Assembly (NCBI GenBank): GCA_037133915.1
Contig: JBAXND010000012.1
Coordinates: 1 to 64,000 of the forward strand
Source of the DNA: Bacteroidota bacterium
GTDB taxonomy: Bacteria > Bacteroidota > Bacteroidia > Bacteroidales > CAIWKO01
DNA: 64,000 nt
Reading direction: 5' to 3'
Part shown: piece by piece, positions 18,901 to 27,400 of the stretch
How the letters are laid out: each line of letters starts with the position of its first letter
Numbering within the stretch: the first letter of the stretch is position 1
Made by a program: the position numbers and the translations under genes
Notes under the pieces: generated by a model
What the model was told of the DNA's origin: nothing
The model's input: the letters and a program-made list of their open reading frames with translations, nothing else
Database searches by the model: none

Positions 18901-21197
18901 TTCCTACTCCGGGAACCATTACTGGTATTGCTTCGGTTTGCCCGAATCTGGCAGGGCTGGTTTACAGCATTCAGCCGGTGGCAGGTGCGGTCTCATATAC
19001 ATGGACTGTACCAACGGGATGGACCATTTCATCAGGTCAGGGGACAAGCACCATTTCGGTGGCGTCGGGTAGCGGTAATGGCAACCTTTGCGTTACGGCT
19101 ACAAACTCATGCGGGGTGACATCATCTTCGTCCTGCTTGCCGGTATCTATTGCCACATCAATGCAGGCGCCTGCAGCTATTACTGGTTTGGCTGCCGTTT
19201 GTCAGGGACAGGCTGGTATATCCTATTCGGTCACTCCGGTGCCGGGTGCCGTTTCCTATTCATGGAACGTACCCTCGGGATGGGTGATTAACTCAGGACA
19301 GGGGACCGACAACATCAATGTGACTGCAGGCAACTCTAACGGAAGCATCTGTGTAAACGCAACCAACTCTTGCAACCTCACATCACAGCCTACCTGTCTT
19401 ACCGTATCGATTAATACAAGCATGCAATCCCCGGGCCTCATATCGGGTGTGGCCAGTGTTTGCCCCAGTCAGTCAGGTTTGATATATGCTATCACTCCGG
19501 TGGCAGGTGCTACATTATATACATGGACACTGCCCACAGGCTGGATTATCAACTCAGGTCAGGGTACCGACAATATCAATGTTACGGCCGGTTCAGGTAG
19601 CGGTAGCGTTTGCGTGACCGCGACAAACACCTGTAATAACACTTCGGCGCCTTCATGTCTGAGCGTTTCGTCTAACTCTTCGGTTTCTGCACCGGGTACC
19701 ATCAGCGGTAATCCGGGAGTGTGCCCGGGACAGACAGGTCTTAACTACAGCATCCTCCCGGTTACGGGGGCTTCATCATACAACTGGACATTCCCAACCG
19801 GATGGATTATTACTTCCGGGCAGGGTACTACTACCGTGAGTGTGATTGCCGGTAGTGCCAGCGGAAGTATTTGTGTGACCGCACTCAACTCCTGCGGACT
19901 CACTTCTACCGCTTCATGTACTTCGGTCACTGTTTCCAATTCTCTTGCTGCTCCGGGTACAATTACCGGAAACGACAGCGTTTGCGGTGGAAACTCAGGA
20001 CTCACCTACTCTATTGCTCCGGTGAGCGGTGCAAGCACTTACAACTGGACACTGCCTTCGGGATGGGCCATTACTGCCGGTGCAGGTACTACTACTATTA
20101 ACGTTACAAGCGGAACAATCAGCGGCAGCATTTGCGTAACGGCCGGTAACGGCTGTTCGGTGAGTACCGCGTCATGCCGCAACGTGGTGGTGAAAGCCGT
20201 GGTGGGTACGCCTCTTTCTATCTCCGGAAACAGTAATATTTGCGGTGGCAATACCGGACTTGCATATTCAATATCGCCGGTTGCTAATGCTACGGCTTAC
20301 TCTTGGACCGTCCCCAACGGATGGACCATTACTTCAGGACAGGGCTCTGCAAGCATTATGGTAAATGCCGGTACAAACCCGGGCACCATTTGTGTGGTGG
20401 CATCCAACGCATGCTCTTCCAGTTCGGCTGCTTGTATTCCGGTAACCGTTGGACAGGCCCCGGCACAGCCCACGGCTGTTTACGGACCCGACAGCATTTG
20501 CCCCAACACCACAGGACAGGTATTCTACACGAACAATGTGTCGGGTGCAAGCTCCTACTTCTGGTCATTCCCGGCAGGCTGCGTGATTGTGTCAGGACAG
20601 GGTACCACCATGGTTACCGTCGATATGGGTGCTGTTGGTGGAACCATCTCGGTGGTGGCGTCCAACTCCTGCGGAAACAGTGCTGCGGCAACACACGCAA
20701 TAGGGCTGTATCCCGTTCCGGCTATTCCGGTGATTTCCGTTTCAGGAAACAATCTGATATCTACTTCTGCATACGCTTACCAGTGGCAGCTCAACGGTAG
20801 CGAGATTCCGGGAGCTGTGCTGCAGGCTATCGCACCATCGGGCTCCGGATTCTACAACGTAACCGTTTACAACAGCTTCGGCTGCTCGGCTACTTCGGCG
20901 CCGTTCTCATACAATGCCAGCGGTGTGGATGAAGTAACTACCGATGCTTCGGGAATGAACGTATATCCAAACCCGGTGCATACCATGCTTACCCTGACAG
21001 CTGACTTTGCTCAGGAACAAACGTTCTCAGTAAGGTTGATGAATGTTTTGGGCGAGCTGGTTAACGTAATTGACGATAACTACACAGGTACAGCATACTC
21101 CAGAACTGTGAATATGGAACAGCTTCCTTCAGGCGTTTACTACATCATTCTCAGCACTAAGGATAAAAATATCTATACCAAAGTGGTCAAAAACTAA
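6993..21197 (+). CDS. Giant secreted beta-helix/PKD-repeat protein with T9SS sorting domain (first copy)
   Basis: This 4734-residue protein is probably a surface or extracellular adhesin or filament. It has a signal peptide (about 1-25, cleavage expected after GFG). Five right-handed beta-helix modules begin near residues 27, 564, 1098, 1634 and 2225; each opens with a phrase like SGTYTIGG and the modules end with forms of DIGADEW. Four linkers of about 105 residues between them look like CARDB/Ig-type domains. PKD-like repeats (22 of about 86 residues) occupy about 2670-4577, then an Ig-like domain and a T9SS type A domain starting at VYPNPV (about 4657). Each PKD unit has about four Cys. 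It is secreted by T9SS if that domain works as in the family. No catalytic motif was recognised. The start was chosen for the signal peptide; the promoter and leader lie upstream. Confidence 0.88.
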   Translation: MTRRLSFRMFWVTCIMFTMITAGFGQALNGTYTIGGTTPSYATFTAAVNDIVTKGVSGPVVFQVRNGSYNEQINIGTISGVSSTNTVTFQSQTGDSTAVVLSYYPTSTSNFTLKLGGCNYVTFSKISIKATGTTYSTALLLDNNSSNNIITNCVVQASTTTATAVRMAVINSSVGGNTNNTIRNCKIINGSYGIYYYGATTTGITAEYNTLTNQYYRAIEMSYLRSVIVRGNTITTSSAYANFIGIALYNCDQLIKVVRNNVNYANGDYGIYLNTCNGNSGQRGLVANNFVSVQGTSSGLGHGIGLELTNYQNIYFNSVNITRSSSTARCIYQKGTSSSSNLEVRDNILAANGGYMMYFDQTGVLSKSNFNDFYTTGSYVVYWNAANYASLTTWKTGSNMDTNSFSLNPYFVSATDLHVTQSILNNAGQTCAGVTDDFDGQLRNITLPDIGADEWTPPANDAGVTSVYPPCDGLDSVFVTIKNFGGTNLTSAKINWRVNGVLQSQYSWSGNLVPNSTSNSINIGYYNFSAGTQYTVIAYTSLPNAGTDPFNPNDTLKVINTNAGMSGTYTVGGTTPNYATVNDALNALYTYGVCGPVVFNIRNGSYSQQISVSTLNGVSATNTVTFQAETGDSTAVILYSSSSPATVYFTGGNYVIFKKVTIRQNSSYAAAYINTNSSNITFRSCVFEGYNSSTTTASYSCVYIPGTSTNNTFINNRFKYGTFGIYWSGSSSTGFIAQNNRFENTYYRGIGLTSIKAPQIIGNYFTCTTSAQSDFIAIYLSSCSENIKIYKNNIDLATYGTYGIQMMSCTGTSGLHGLIANNFINLYGSNLTTGFGIYLSGCNYQDIFYNSINANRGTSTCYGLQQISAGSEIKMANNIFSAKYGFGIYITDPSSITGSNYNDFYCSNGIMGYWNGNRNTLADWQTASGRDTNSYNVLPAFAGNADLHCQQTLLDNKGRVIGGITDDFDGQTRSISTPDIGADEWTTPAADAGISAIDVNQTFCPGNSNMYVSLKNYGTSTLTSVTINWTVNSVAQTAFSWTGTLAPGATVGPFSIGTYTFLQGTAYTVTASTSLPNGVTDLFTWNDQSQILNKYVSMNGTYTIGGTTPDYATFNLAVTALNQRGVCGPVIFNVRNGTYSEAVTIPAIFGTSSTNTVTFKSETGDSTAAILTYSSGSTLFLNGANYITFKKLTIRTTLSTARAVQIDGGAAYNTFSNNILQGVNGAQTSASYAVVYCSASATNNNNNTFNNNKILYGSYGIYYYGYTTPGTSGIVITNNIITDPYYRGIYAGYLPGVQINNNSITYTTSYSTFTGIYMEYCNDNVQVNNNKVDLTSYGYYALQMYYCYGTAGQHGIVSNNFMMIRGSGIIYGYGIYSYDCRYTDYLNNSVNQLHTDGNNKACYQTSGQNLRFINNIFLSKYGYAFWVDNPAAIVSSDYNDLYSELGYTGYWNGAQTTLANWKTASSHDTNSYSVNPYYVSDGNLHVQQPLLNNVGKPLPQVTTDIDGQTRNATTPDIGADEWNIPPNDAGITSINQLMTLCHGGDSVFVVLKNYGATTLTSVTINWSVNSVAQTPYSWTGSLAPNASIGPFSLGYYQFNIGTQFTITASTSNPNGLVDPFLFNDQSQLTTQYVSMSGTYTIGGVNPDFATFGTAVTALTTYGVCGPVTFDVRNGTYTESINIGNITGVSSINTVTFRSQSGDSTQAILTNSGNVVTMSASNPLFISFYKLNIRSTSGRAFYIYNGSTNINITNCIIESPATSSTSYSGIFMSGIPATTSYIRIKNNVFKICGYGIYFTGNTAPGLEISNNQFMNPYYRGISVSGATAPVIKQNYILTNSNTYSDFNGIEVVSCPNASIQKNTIDNSTSGASTSYYGIYANSCDRVQVKENSIVNSYTSYSTYRGIYLTSCSNDILVSRNKIRTWSGYYGIFIESGTGTSTNHQLIVNNLVSMAGTYPSYGYGIYSSGCTYLDVYYNSINIPNRTSSTTRGLYQTGGSGNYQIKDNIFSQKYGNCLFIETGTFINYCNFNNFYNANGNVGSWNGSTYTTLTAWQLATYKDSLSYYLNPRFVSDTNLNLQEPLLDNVGNPISGITVDYFNNTRNAQHPDMGAIEWTAPPLDAGIQAIDDVASFCITSDSVYVTLKNFGSTNLTSATINWTVNGVAQTPHNWTGNLAQGQTYGPFAVGMYNFSIATLYSIYSWTSNPNGGSDVYAFNDSAKVLNKYLAMSGTYTIGGTNPDFATFSLAATALASSGVCGPVLFNVRNGTYYETFSMNAINGVSSTYTVTFQAESLDSTSVVLTYSGTPLTFSGADYVTYRKLTIRNTGSNPVVGLQSNSNNIGIKNCVIEGYTGGSTSTSYSLIYASAITLSSNFTLANNKMRFGSFGVYCTVSSNVTGWDISNNLMSGQYYRGVYEDNVLNSRISGNTISVSYSSGTGVYVSNCPSIEITSNSINATGSSADGIYVSSCANNIKVSGNKSNAGLHSIYLISCAGTSSLRGLISNNFAMLPNSSWNGDNAGIYLNSSNYQDVFNNSIYATSNDYGIYQTNGSFLRIKNNSVVTVSGYPIYINNPTAISESDYNNIYTTSGYYVGYWNGDRINLAYWQSASGQDAHSISVPPNYLSSTDLHTCNVQFNGAATPLASVTTDIDGQPRDPSTPDIGADEFSGSSLNPGTISGNTTVCAGLTNLIYSIVAIPGATSYTWTVPTGWTITSGQGTNSLHVNTGSNSGSVCVYASNSCGTGSTSCLSVNNSGSISPGAVSGTATVCGNQSGLIYSISSVSGATAYNWTVPSGWSITAGQNSTSLTVTSGSNSGNICVTVTSGCGTSSPSCLAVTVSNTVSTPATIIGSVTVCSTDTALVYSVSSQPDATSYLWTVPAGWTITQGQGTTSVKVNAGTTSGNICVKAVNSCNIQSLASCLAITVNNSISAPGAISGSTTVCQSLAGIAFSIVPVSGATSYTWSVPTGWSITSGQGTNAIIVTSGTLGGNICVTATNSCGVTSGSSCSLISIISSMIAPGTITGLSGVCPSQQGLTYSVATVPGATSYNWTVPTGWTITGGQSTSSIVVTSGTLNGSICVTATNACNITSTASCQTVNITTTFPAPSGITGNSIVCQNQQGITYSAASVPGAMSYNWTVPSGWTITSGQGTDNIVATSGTGGGNVCVTATNACNITSSATCVAVSINSSMQAPGAITGTSSVCPNQAGISYSILPVSGAVSYTWNVPTGWTINSGQGGTSINVTSGSNGGSLCVTATNSCGTTSVSSCLSISINNSVTAPGSISGSSSVCAGLTGLVYSVQPVSGAVSYSWTVPAGWTISGGQGSNSITVTAGSTNGNLCVSAVNACGSSSSSTCLAVAITTTMQAPASISGLTGVCPSQSGLTYSASAVPGATSYTWTVPTGWTITGGQGTDAITVTSGTAGGSICVTATNSCNITSSSTCISVSMSTNFPAPSGISGNITVCQSQPGNNYSAALVPGAASYNWTVPTGWTITSGQGTTDITVTSGTTGGNICVTATNACGITSTSTCIFASINTSMQAPGSISGLASVCQSQNGISYSITPVSGAVSYAWVVPTGWTINSGQGTTAINVTSGTAGGSICVTATNSCGTTSVSSCFSISINSTVAIPGTISGNASVCSGLAGEVYSVQPVNGAVSYTWSTPTGWTITSGQGSNTITVTSGSVGGSICVSAVNVCGSSSSNSCLPVSITTTMQAPGAITGLTGVCPNQPLLTYSVTAVPGASSYTWTVPTGWTIAAGQGTNSITVTSGSTNGAICVTATNACNITSSATCINVNISSTFPAPSSIIGNNFVCQNTQGLYYSVTPVPGAVSYTWSTPSGYIITGGQGTDNIVLTSGTSGGNLCVTATNACGITSVATCLAISINSGMQSPGTITGVSTVCSNQTGLTYSVVPVSGAASYTWTLPNGWIILSGQGTASITATSGVSGGSLCVTATNACGITSVASCQAVSINSTIPTPGTITGIASVCPNLAGLVYSIQPVAGAVSYTWTVPTGWTISSGQGTSTISVASGSGNGNLCVTATNSCGVTSSSSCLPVSIATSMQAPAAITGLAAVCQGQAGISYSVTPVPGAVSYSWNVPSGWVINSGQGTDNINVTAGNSNGSICVNATNSCNLTSQPTCLTVSINTSMQSPGLISGVASVCPSQSGLIYAITPVAGATLYTWTLPTGWIINSGQGTDNINVTAGSGSGSVCVTATNTCNNTSAPSCLSVSSNSSVSAPGTISGNPGVCPGQTGLNYSILPVTGASSYNWTFPTGWIITSGQGTTTVSVIAGSASGSICVTALNSCGLTSTASCTSVTVSNSLAAPGTITGNDSVCGGNSGLTYSIAPVSGASTYNWTLPSGWAITAGAGTTTINVTSGTISGSICVTAGNGCSVSTASCRNVVVKAVVGTPLSISGNSNICGGNTGLAYSISPVANATAYSWTVPNGWTITSGQGSASIMVNAGTNPGTICVVASNACSSSSAACIPVTVGQAPAQPTAVYGPDSICPNTTGQVFYTNNVSGASSYFWSFPAGCVIVSGQGTTMVTVDMGAVGGTISVVASNSCGNSAAATHAIGLYPVPAIPVISVSGNNLISTSAYAYQWQLNGSEIPGAVLQAIAPSGSGFYNVTVYNSFGCSATSAPFSYNASGVDEVTTDASGMNVYPNPVHTMLTLTADFAQEQTFSVRLMNVLGELVNVIDDNYTGTAYSRTVNMEQLPSGVYYIILSTKDKNIYTKVVKN
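7069..14990 (+). repeat. Five beta-helix modules with CARDB-like linkers (first giant gene)
   Basis: Five modules of about 430-480 residues, spaced about 1.6-1.8 kb apart, start with xSGTYTIGG, continue with a conserved phrase (GPVxFxVRNGxY), and show many short N-rich turns (xxNxIxxxxY) typical of parallel beta-helices. Conserved linkers begin DAGIxxI and contain INWxVNxVAQ. The modules are diverged from each other at DNA level, unlike the PKD region. Confidence 0.8.
14998..20720 (+). repeat. 22-unit PKD-like repeat array (first giant gene)
   Basis: Each unit of about 86 residues starts xPGxIxGxxxVC, contains a phrase of the form SYxWTVPxGWxIxSGQG, and ends ICVTAxNxCGxxSxxxCxxV. Units 5-8, 9-12 and 13-16 follow the same four-type order (openings like GLxGVCP, GNxxVCQ, Gx(A/T)S(S)VC, GxxSVCxxL), so there is a higher-order repeat of four units, about 1.03 kb. 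Confidence 0.82.
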
Positions 21198-21258
21198 AGT
21201 TCATCTATTCATTAAAAAAGCCGTACCAGAAATGATACGGCTTTTTTATTTGGGAATT
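17653..21258 (+). repeat. 3.6-kb direct repeat, copy 1
   Basis: This 3606-base segment matches 31059-34664 at a constant offset of 13406. Every stretch I compared was identical, including synonymous sites. It starts inside PKD unit 11 and ends 61 bases after the stop codon, past the terminator. Sequence diverges sharply on both sides. It may reflect gene conversion, recent duplication or an assembly effect. Confidence 0.88.
21214..21247 (+). terminator. Rho-independent terminator of the first giant gene
   Basis: A perfect 12-base stem (AAAAAAGCCGTA with TACGGCTTTTTT) around a ten-base loop, 17 bases after the stop codon. The same structure recurs after the second giant gene. Confidence 0.93.
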
Positions 21259-21351
21259 GTTAAGCAGTCGTTAACAATAATACGCTGATATCATGTAAGA
21301 TTAACAGTGATTTTAATGTTGCAATAAGAATTATCAGACATTATTAATGTC

Positions 21352-21359
21352 TAATTTTG
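21352..21359 (+). promoter_or_regulatory. Probable -7 element of the second giant gene
   Basis: TAATTTTG matches the TAnnTTTG element and lies 72 bases before the start codon. A TTG at the right distance is missing (the nearest is 30 bases upstream), so the -33 part is weak. The element lies downstream of the first gene's terminator, so the second gene probably has its own transcript. Confidence 0.45.
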
Positions 21360-21430
21360 ATACCTGAATGAAATTTATTGTTCATTCTTCCTTCCTGACA
21401 AAATAAAAAAACAATAATAACATAACAAAC

Positions 21431-24400
21431 ATGAAAAAAGTGAGATTACACAAAGCCTTAGCTTTTGCTATCATTTTAATTGCCGGCATGAGCAATTCGT
21501 TCGGACAGGCTCTGAGCGGGACTTACACCATTGGTGGTTCAACACCGAATTATGCGACTTTCACTACGGCCGTGAATGCACTTGTGACAAACGGTGTAAG
21601 CGGGCCTGTTGTTTTCCAGGTAAGAAACGGCACGTACAATGAGCAGATATCCATTGGAGCGGTTAGTGGTGTTTCGGCAACGAATACCGTCACTTTTCAG
21701 TCGCAAACGGGCGACAGTACGGCTGTTATTCTGACCTATCATCCGACGAGTGCTGCAAATTACACACTGCGGTTGAATGGCTGCGACCATTTGATATTTT
21801 CAAAAATATCGGTGAATGCTATCGGAAACACCTATGCAACAGCCGTTTTGATGGAGAATGCCTCCACCAATAATCTCATCAAAAACTGCGTATTGAACGG
21901 AAATACAACAGCAACAACAGCTGCACGCATGGCAGTTGTGAATTCTTCTGCAAATACGAACATCAGCAACACTATCCTTAACTGCAAAATAAACAATGGC
22001 AGTTATGGAATTTATTACAACGGTTCTTCAACAACGGGAATTATTCTGGAGAAAAATATTCTTACAGACCAGTATTACCGTGCAATATCAGTATCGTATC
22101 TGACTTCGGGCATTATCAGAGCAAACAAAGTGCGCACTAATTCAGCCTACGCTAATTTTATTGGAATTTCATTATACAATTGTGACCAGAACACTCAGGT
22201 GGTGCGTAACGACATCAATTACTCAAACGGTGATTATGGAATTTACATGAACGCCTGCAACGGGACTTCGAGCGTAAGAGGATTGGTTGCAAATAACTTC
22301 ATCAGTGTGCAAGGCACTTCGAGCGGACTTGGCCATGCCATCGGCTTCGAGAATTCGAATTACCAGAACATTTATTTTAATAGTATAAACATAAGCCGGA
22401 GTTCAAGCTCATCAGCCTGTATATACCAAAAAGGCAATTCAGGCTCATCTTACTTTGAAGTTCGTGATAATATCTTTAGTGTGAACGGCGGATTCATGAT
22501 GTTTTTTGAGCAATACAATGTTCTCACCAAATCAAATTACAATGATTTTGTAACAAGCGGTTCTTACTACTGCTATTGGAATGGTGGCTACTATTATTCA
22601 TTAAGCCAATGGAAGAGCACTTCAAATATGGATACGAACACTGTCAGTATCAATCCGTATTTTATTTCCGCAACAGATCTTCACGTAACACAATCATTAT
22701 TGAATAATACAGGTACTCCGTGTGCAGGTGTATCTGATGATATTGATGGACAAAACAGGAATGCTACTCAGCCTGATTTGGGCGCCGACGAATGGACACC
22801 CGCTGCAAACGACGCCGGTATTACAAGTATCTACCCTCCGTGTGATGGATTAGACAGCGTTTTTGTTACACTTAAGAACTTCGGCGGAACGAATCTGACC
22901 AATTGCAAAATTGACTGGACCGTTAACGGAGTTGCACAAGCACAGTTTAGCTGGACAGGCAACCTGACACCGAATACTTCAACCGGTTCTGTGAATATAG
23001 GATATTACAATTTTACTGCCGGCACATCATACACCGTTATTGCATGGCCCACACTGCCCAACGGTGGTGTTGACCCGTTCAATCCGAACGACACCATGAA
23101 AGTACTGAATGTAAATGCCGGCATGTCGGGCATCTACACAGTAGGTGGCACAACCCCGAATTATTCAACGATTAACGACGCTTTGAATGCTATCTATACA
23201 TATGGCATCTGCGGCCCGGTTACGTTCAATCTTCGCAACGGCACCTACAATTCGCAGGTTTACATTTCTAATATTAATGGAACATCGGCGGTAAATACGG
23301 TGACCTTCCAGTCAGAATCCGGAGACAGCACTCAGGTAATTCTTGCCGGAGGCGATTATCCCGGATTTGTATATCTGAACGGCGGTAATTATATCAATTT
23401 TAAAAAGATTACGATTAAAAATACTTCATCGTATTCGGCAGTTTATATCAATAGTAATTCAACAAATATCAGTATCAGTAATTGCATTCTCGACGGCTAT
23501 CCGTATACAACGAGCACACAGGCTGCGCTGATTAACATTCCTGGAAGTTCGACAAATCTGACTTTCAGCCGGAATGTATTCAAGAACGGCAGTTATGGAA
23601 TTTACTGGAGTGGCTCGAACAATACGGGATTGCTGATTCAGAACAACCGTTTTGAAAGCCAGTACTACCGTGGTATTGGACTCTCAAGTCTGAAAGCACC
23701 GGTTGTTACGGGCAATTTCTTCACTTCAACCACTAACTCACAAAGCGATTACATGGCCATTAACATGAGTTACTGTATTGAAAATATGAGGATTGATAAA
23801 AACGTAATAACCATGCCCTACTACGGCTATTACGCCATACAATTAAACTATTGCTACGGGACGAGCGCACTGCACGGGCTAACCGCAAACAATTTCGTAA
23901 GTATGACCGGAACCTACTTCAGCGAGGGATACGGCATCAACTCTTACGGTTCAACCTGGCAGGACATTGTGTTTAATAATGTAAACATTAAAAGGGCTAC
24001 TTCATCGAGCAGCAGAGCATTCTTTCAGAATGCAGGTGGTTCCGATGTTCGCCTTTACAATAATATTTTTAAAGCCATTTCGGGATACGCCAGTTACATC
24101 AGCGAGACATACGCCATATCGGCCATGGATTACAATGATTATTACTGCCCGAACGGAATCGTGGGTTACTGGAATGGTAACCGCACTGCTTTATCTGACT
24201 GGCAAAGTGCCAGTGTGAAAGATTCAAACTCATTCAATCTCAATCCTGCTTTCACAACAGATACTAATTTACATGTTCAGCAGACATTGCTTGACAATAA
24301 AGGCAAAGTGTTTTCAGGTATTACCACCGATATCGACGGACAGACGAGAAGCGTCTCAACTCCCGACATCGGCGCTGACGAATTCACAACACCTGCAAGC

Positions 24401-27400
24401 GATGCCGGACTTACAACGATTGATGCCGGATTAACATTTTGCCCTGGCAACAGCAATGTTTATGTGAAACTGAAAAATTATGGAACAAGCACTTTGACAT
24501 CCGCCACTATTGTATGGTCGGTGAACGCGGTTGCACAGGTGTCGTATTCATGGACAGGCAGCCTTGCTTCCGGTGCAACAACAAGTTCTTTCGCTATCGG
24601 CACCTATTCATTCGTTCAGGGAGTCCCTTATACTATTAAAGCGGCCTCTGCTAATCCTAATGGTGTTACTGACCCGTTTATATGGAATGACTCTGCTCAG
24701 ATACTGAACAAATACGTTTCCATGAATGGACTTTATACTATCGGTGGAACAACTCCGGATTATGCAACATTCAACCTTGCTGTTGCCGACCTTAATCAGC
24801 GCGGTGTTTGCGGTCCTGTTACTTTTGATGTCAGAGCCGGAAGTTACAACGAGTGGGTGAATCTTCAATCAATTCAAGGTGCCTCATCTACAAATACGAT
24901 CACATTTAAATCGGAGGCTAATGACAGTACTGCTGTTACACTTACATACGGCAGCAGTGCAAGTTATACTTTATGGATGAACGGTTGCAAGTATGTTACC
25001 TTCAAAAAAATGACCATCCAGAATACGTACACTTACTCCCGCGTTATTCAGTTTGACGCCGGTGCCTCCAATAACAGTATTACCAACTGTATATTATTAG
25101 GTGTGAACAGTGGCTACACTTCGTGGGATGGGTCTGTTATCGCTTCAAATAATGTGAACAACACAAACAACACTATCAGCGACAATATTTTCCGGTATGG
25201 TTCTTACGGTATTTATTATATAGGGAATTCAAGCCCGGGCGCATCCGGTGTTGTAATAAAGAATAACACCTTTAATGACCCCTATATGTATGCCATTTAT
25301 GCCAACTGGCTTCCCGGTATACAGATTAAAAATAATGTTGTAAACAGTACGTACAGCTACTATTATTTTATCGGTTTTTATCTTGATAATTGCTCAAATA
25401 ACATTGCAATCACAGGCAATACCATTGACATGAGTTATTACGGTCAATACGGCATGCAGTTCTATTACTGTTATGGAAATACAAGTCAGCGTGGATTGAT
25501 TGCAAATAACTTCATCAGCTTACGCGGAAACAACATCGGGCAGGGAACCGGCATTTATGATTATGACAGCCGCTACCACGATTATTTCAACAACAATATT
25601 AATGTACTGAGATCAGATGGTAATAATAAAGCATTCTACCAGACCAGCGGTACTGACTTGCGCTTCATAGATAATATTTTTGTTTCCAAATACGGTTATG
25701 CTCTTTACATTGACAACCCATCGGCTATTGCCGGAAGTAACTACAATGACCTGTTCTCAGATTATGGAAACTGCGGTTACTGGTATGGCGGTCGTACCAG
25801 CATTACTGACTGGAAAAACGCCAGCGCAAGAGATACCAATTCACTGGGTGTTAATCCTTATTATATCTCCGATGCCAACCTTCACGTTCAGCAGCCATTA
25901 TTGAATAATGTAGGAAGACCGCTTCCGCAGATAACAGTTGATATTGACGGTCAGACCAGAAGTTTAACCACCCCCGACATTGGTGCAGACGAATGGAACA
26001 TTCCCCCGAACGATGCAGGTATTTACAGTATAAGCCAGAGCCTGACTCTGTGTCATGGCGCCGACAGCGTGTATGTGGTTATAAAAAATTATGGAGCCAC
26101 CACACTGACAAATGTAACTGTAAACTGGACCGTGAACAGCGTTGCACAAACCCCTTTCAGCTGGACAGGATCGGTTGCACCCAATACAACATCCGCAGCA
26201 TTCAGTGTGGGTTACTACCCATTCCTTATCGGAACACAATATACCATTGTTGCATCCACCAGTAATCCTAACGGTCAGCCTGACCCGGCATTGTTCAATG
26301 ATCAGGCACAAATGACCAACCAATATGTTTCCCTTTCGGGTAATTATATTATTGGCGGACCAAATCCCGATTTCGCAAGCTTCAATCTGGCGGTATCAGC
26401 ACTTATGACCTATGGCGTTTGCGGCCCGGTTGTATTTGATGTATGGAACGGTACTTACAACGAATCCCCTTATCTGGGAAATGTTACAGGTGTTTCATCA
26501 ACCAACACTATTACCTTCCGTTCACTCTCAGCCGACAGCACTCAGGTAATACTTAACGGGAACAATGCCTTTACGCTTTACGCAACGGCTCCTTTGTACA
26601 TATATTTCCAGAAGATGACATTGAAAAGCACCGGAAATACTGCTTTATATGTATACAATGGCAGCACCAACGTTTCTGTAACCAATTGCATCATTGAGGC
26701 ACCTAATAATAACAGTTCCTCATCTTCCTACAGCGGCATTTATATGCAGAGCATTCCGAGTACTACCAGTTTCATTACTATAAAAAATAATGTATTCAAA
26801 TACGGCAGCTTCTCTATTTATTTTGGAGGAAGCACGGTACCGGGTCTTGAAATCAGCAACAATAGGTTTACAAATCCTTACTACAGGGGGATTTATATAA
26901 CCGGTGCTACTGCTCCTCAGATTAAGAACAATTATATTCAGACCAGCGGCTCATTGTACAGCGATTATTATCATATCGATATGTCAAGCTGTACAAATGC
27001 TGTAATCAAAAATAATTATCTCGAGAACAATTCATCGAATAACACATTTTATGCAATCTACGCAAACAGTTGCGATCGCATTGAAATCACGGAAAATACC
27101 ATTATTAACAACTACACCGGTCTTTATAGTTTCAGGGGTATTTATGTGTATTACTGCCCGAATGATATAAAGGTAACTCGCAACAAGATTAAAATGTTCT
27201 CCGGTTATTATGGGATTTATTCCGAAGGATGTACTGGAACATCAACTGCCAGAGGTCTTTTTGCCAATAATCTGGTAAGTCTGCCCGGCACCTATCCCGG
27301 CGATGCATACGGTATCATTTTATCATCCAATAACTATCAGGATGTTTACTACAACTCTGTAAATATTCCTAACAGGACTTCGGGTTCTACCAAAGCTTTT

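Noticed and set aside
14998..20720. Possible CRISPR or satellite DNA
   Set aside because: The period is about 258 bases and the frame is open throughout, with protein-level conservation. It is a coding repeat.
20303..20800. Long open frames on both strands inside the giant genes (for example 20303-20800 plus, 17657-18163 minus and 31063-31569 minus)
   Set aside because: They lie within the repeat-coding region, have odd composition, recur with the PKD period and in both copies of the 3.6-kb repeat. They are shadows of the real frame.
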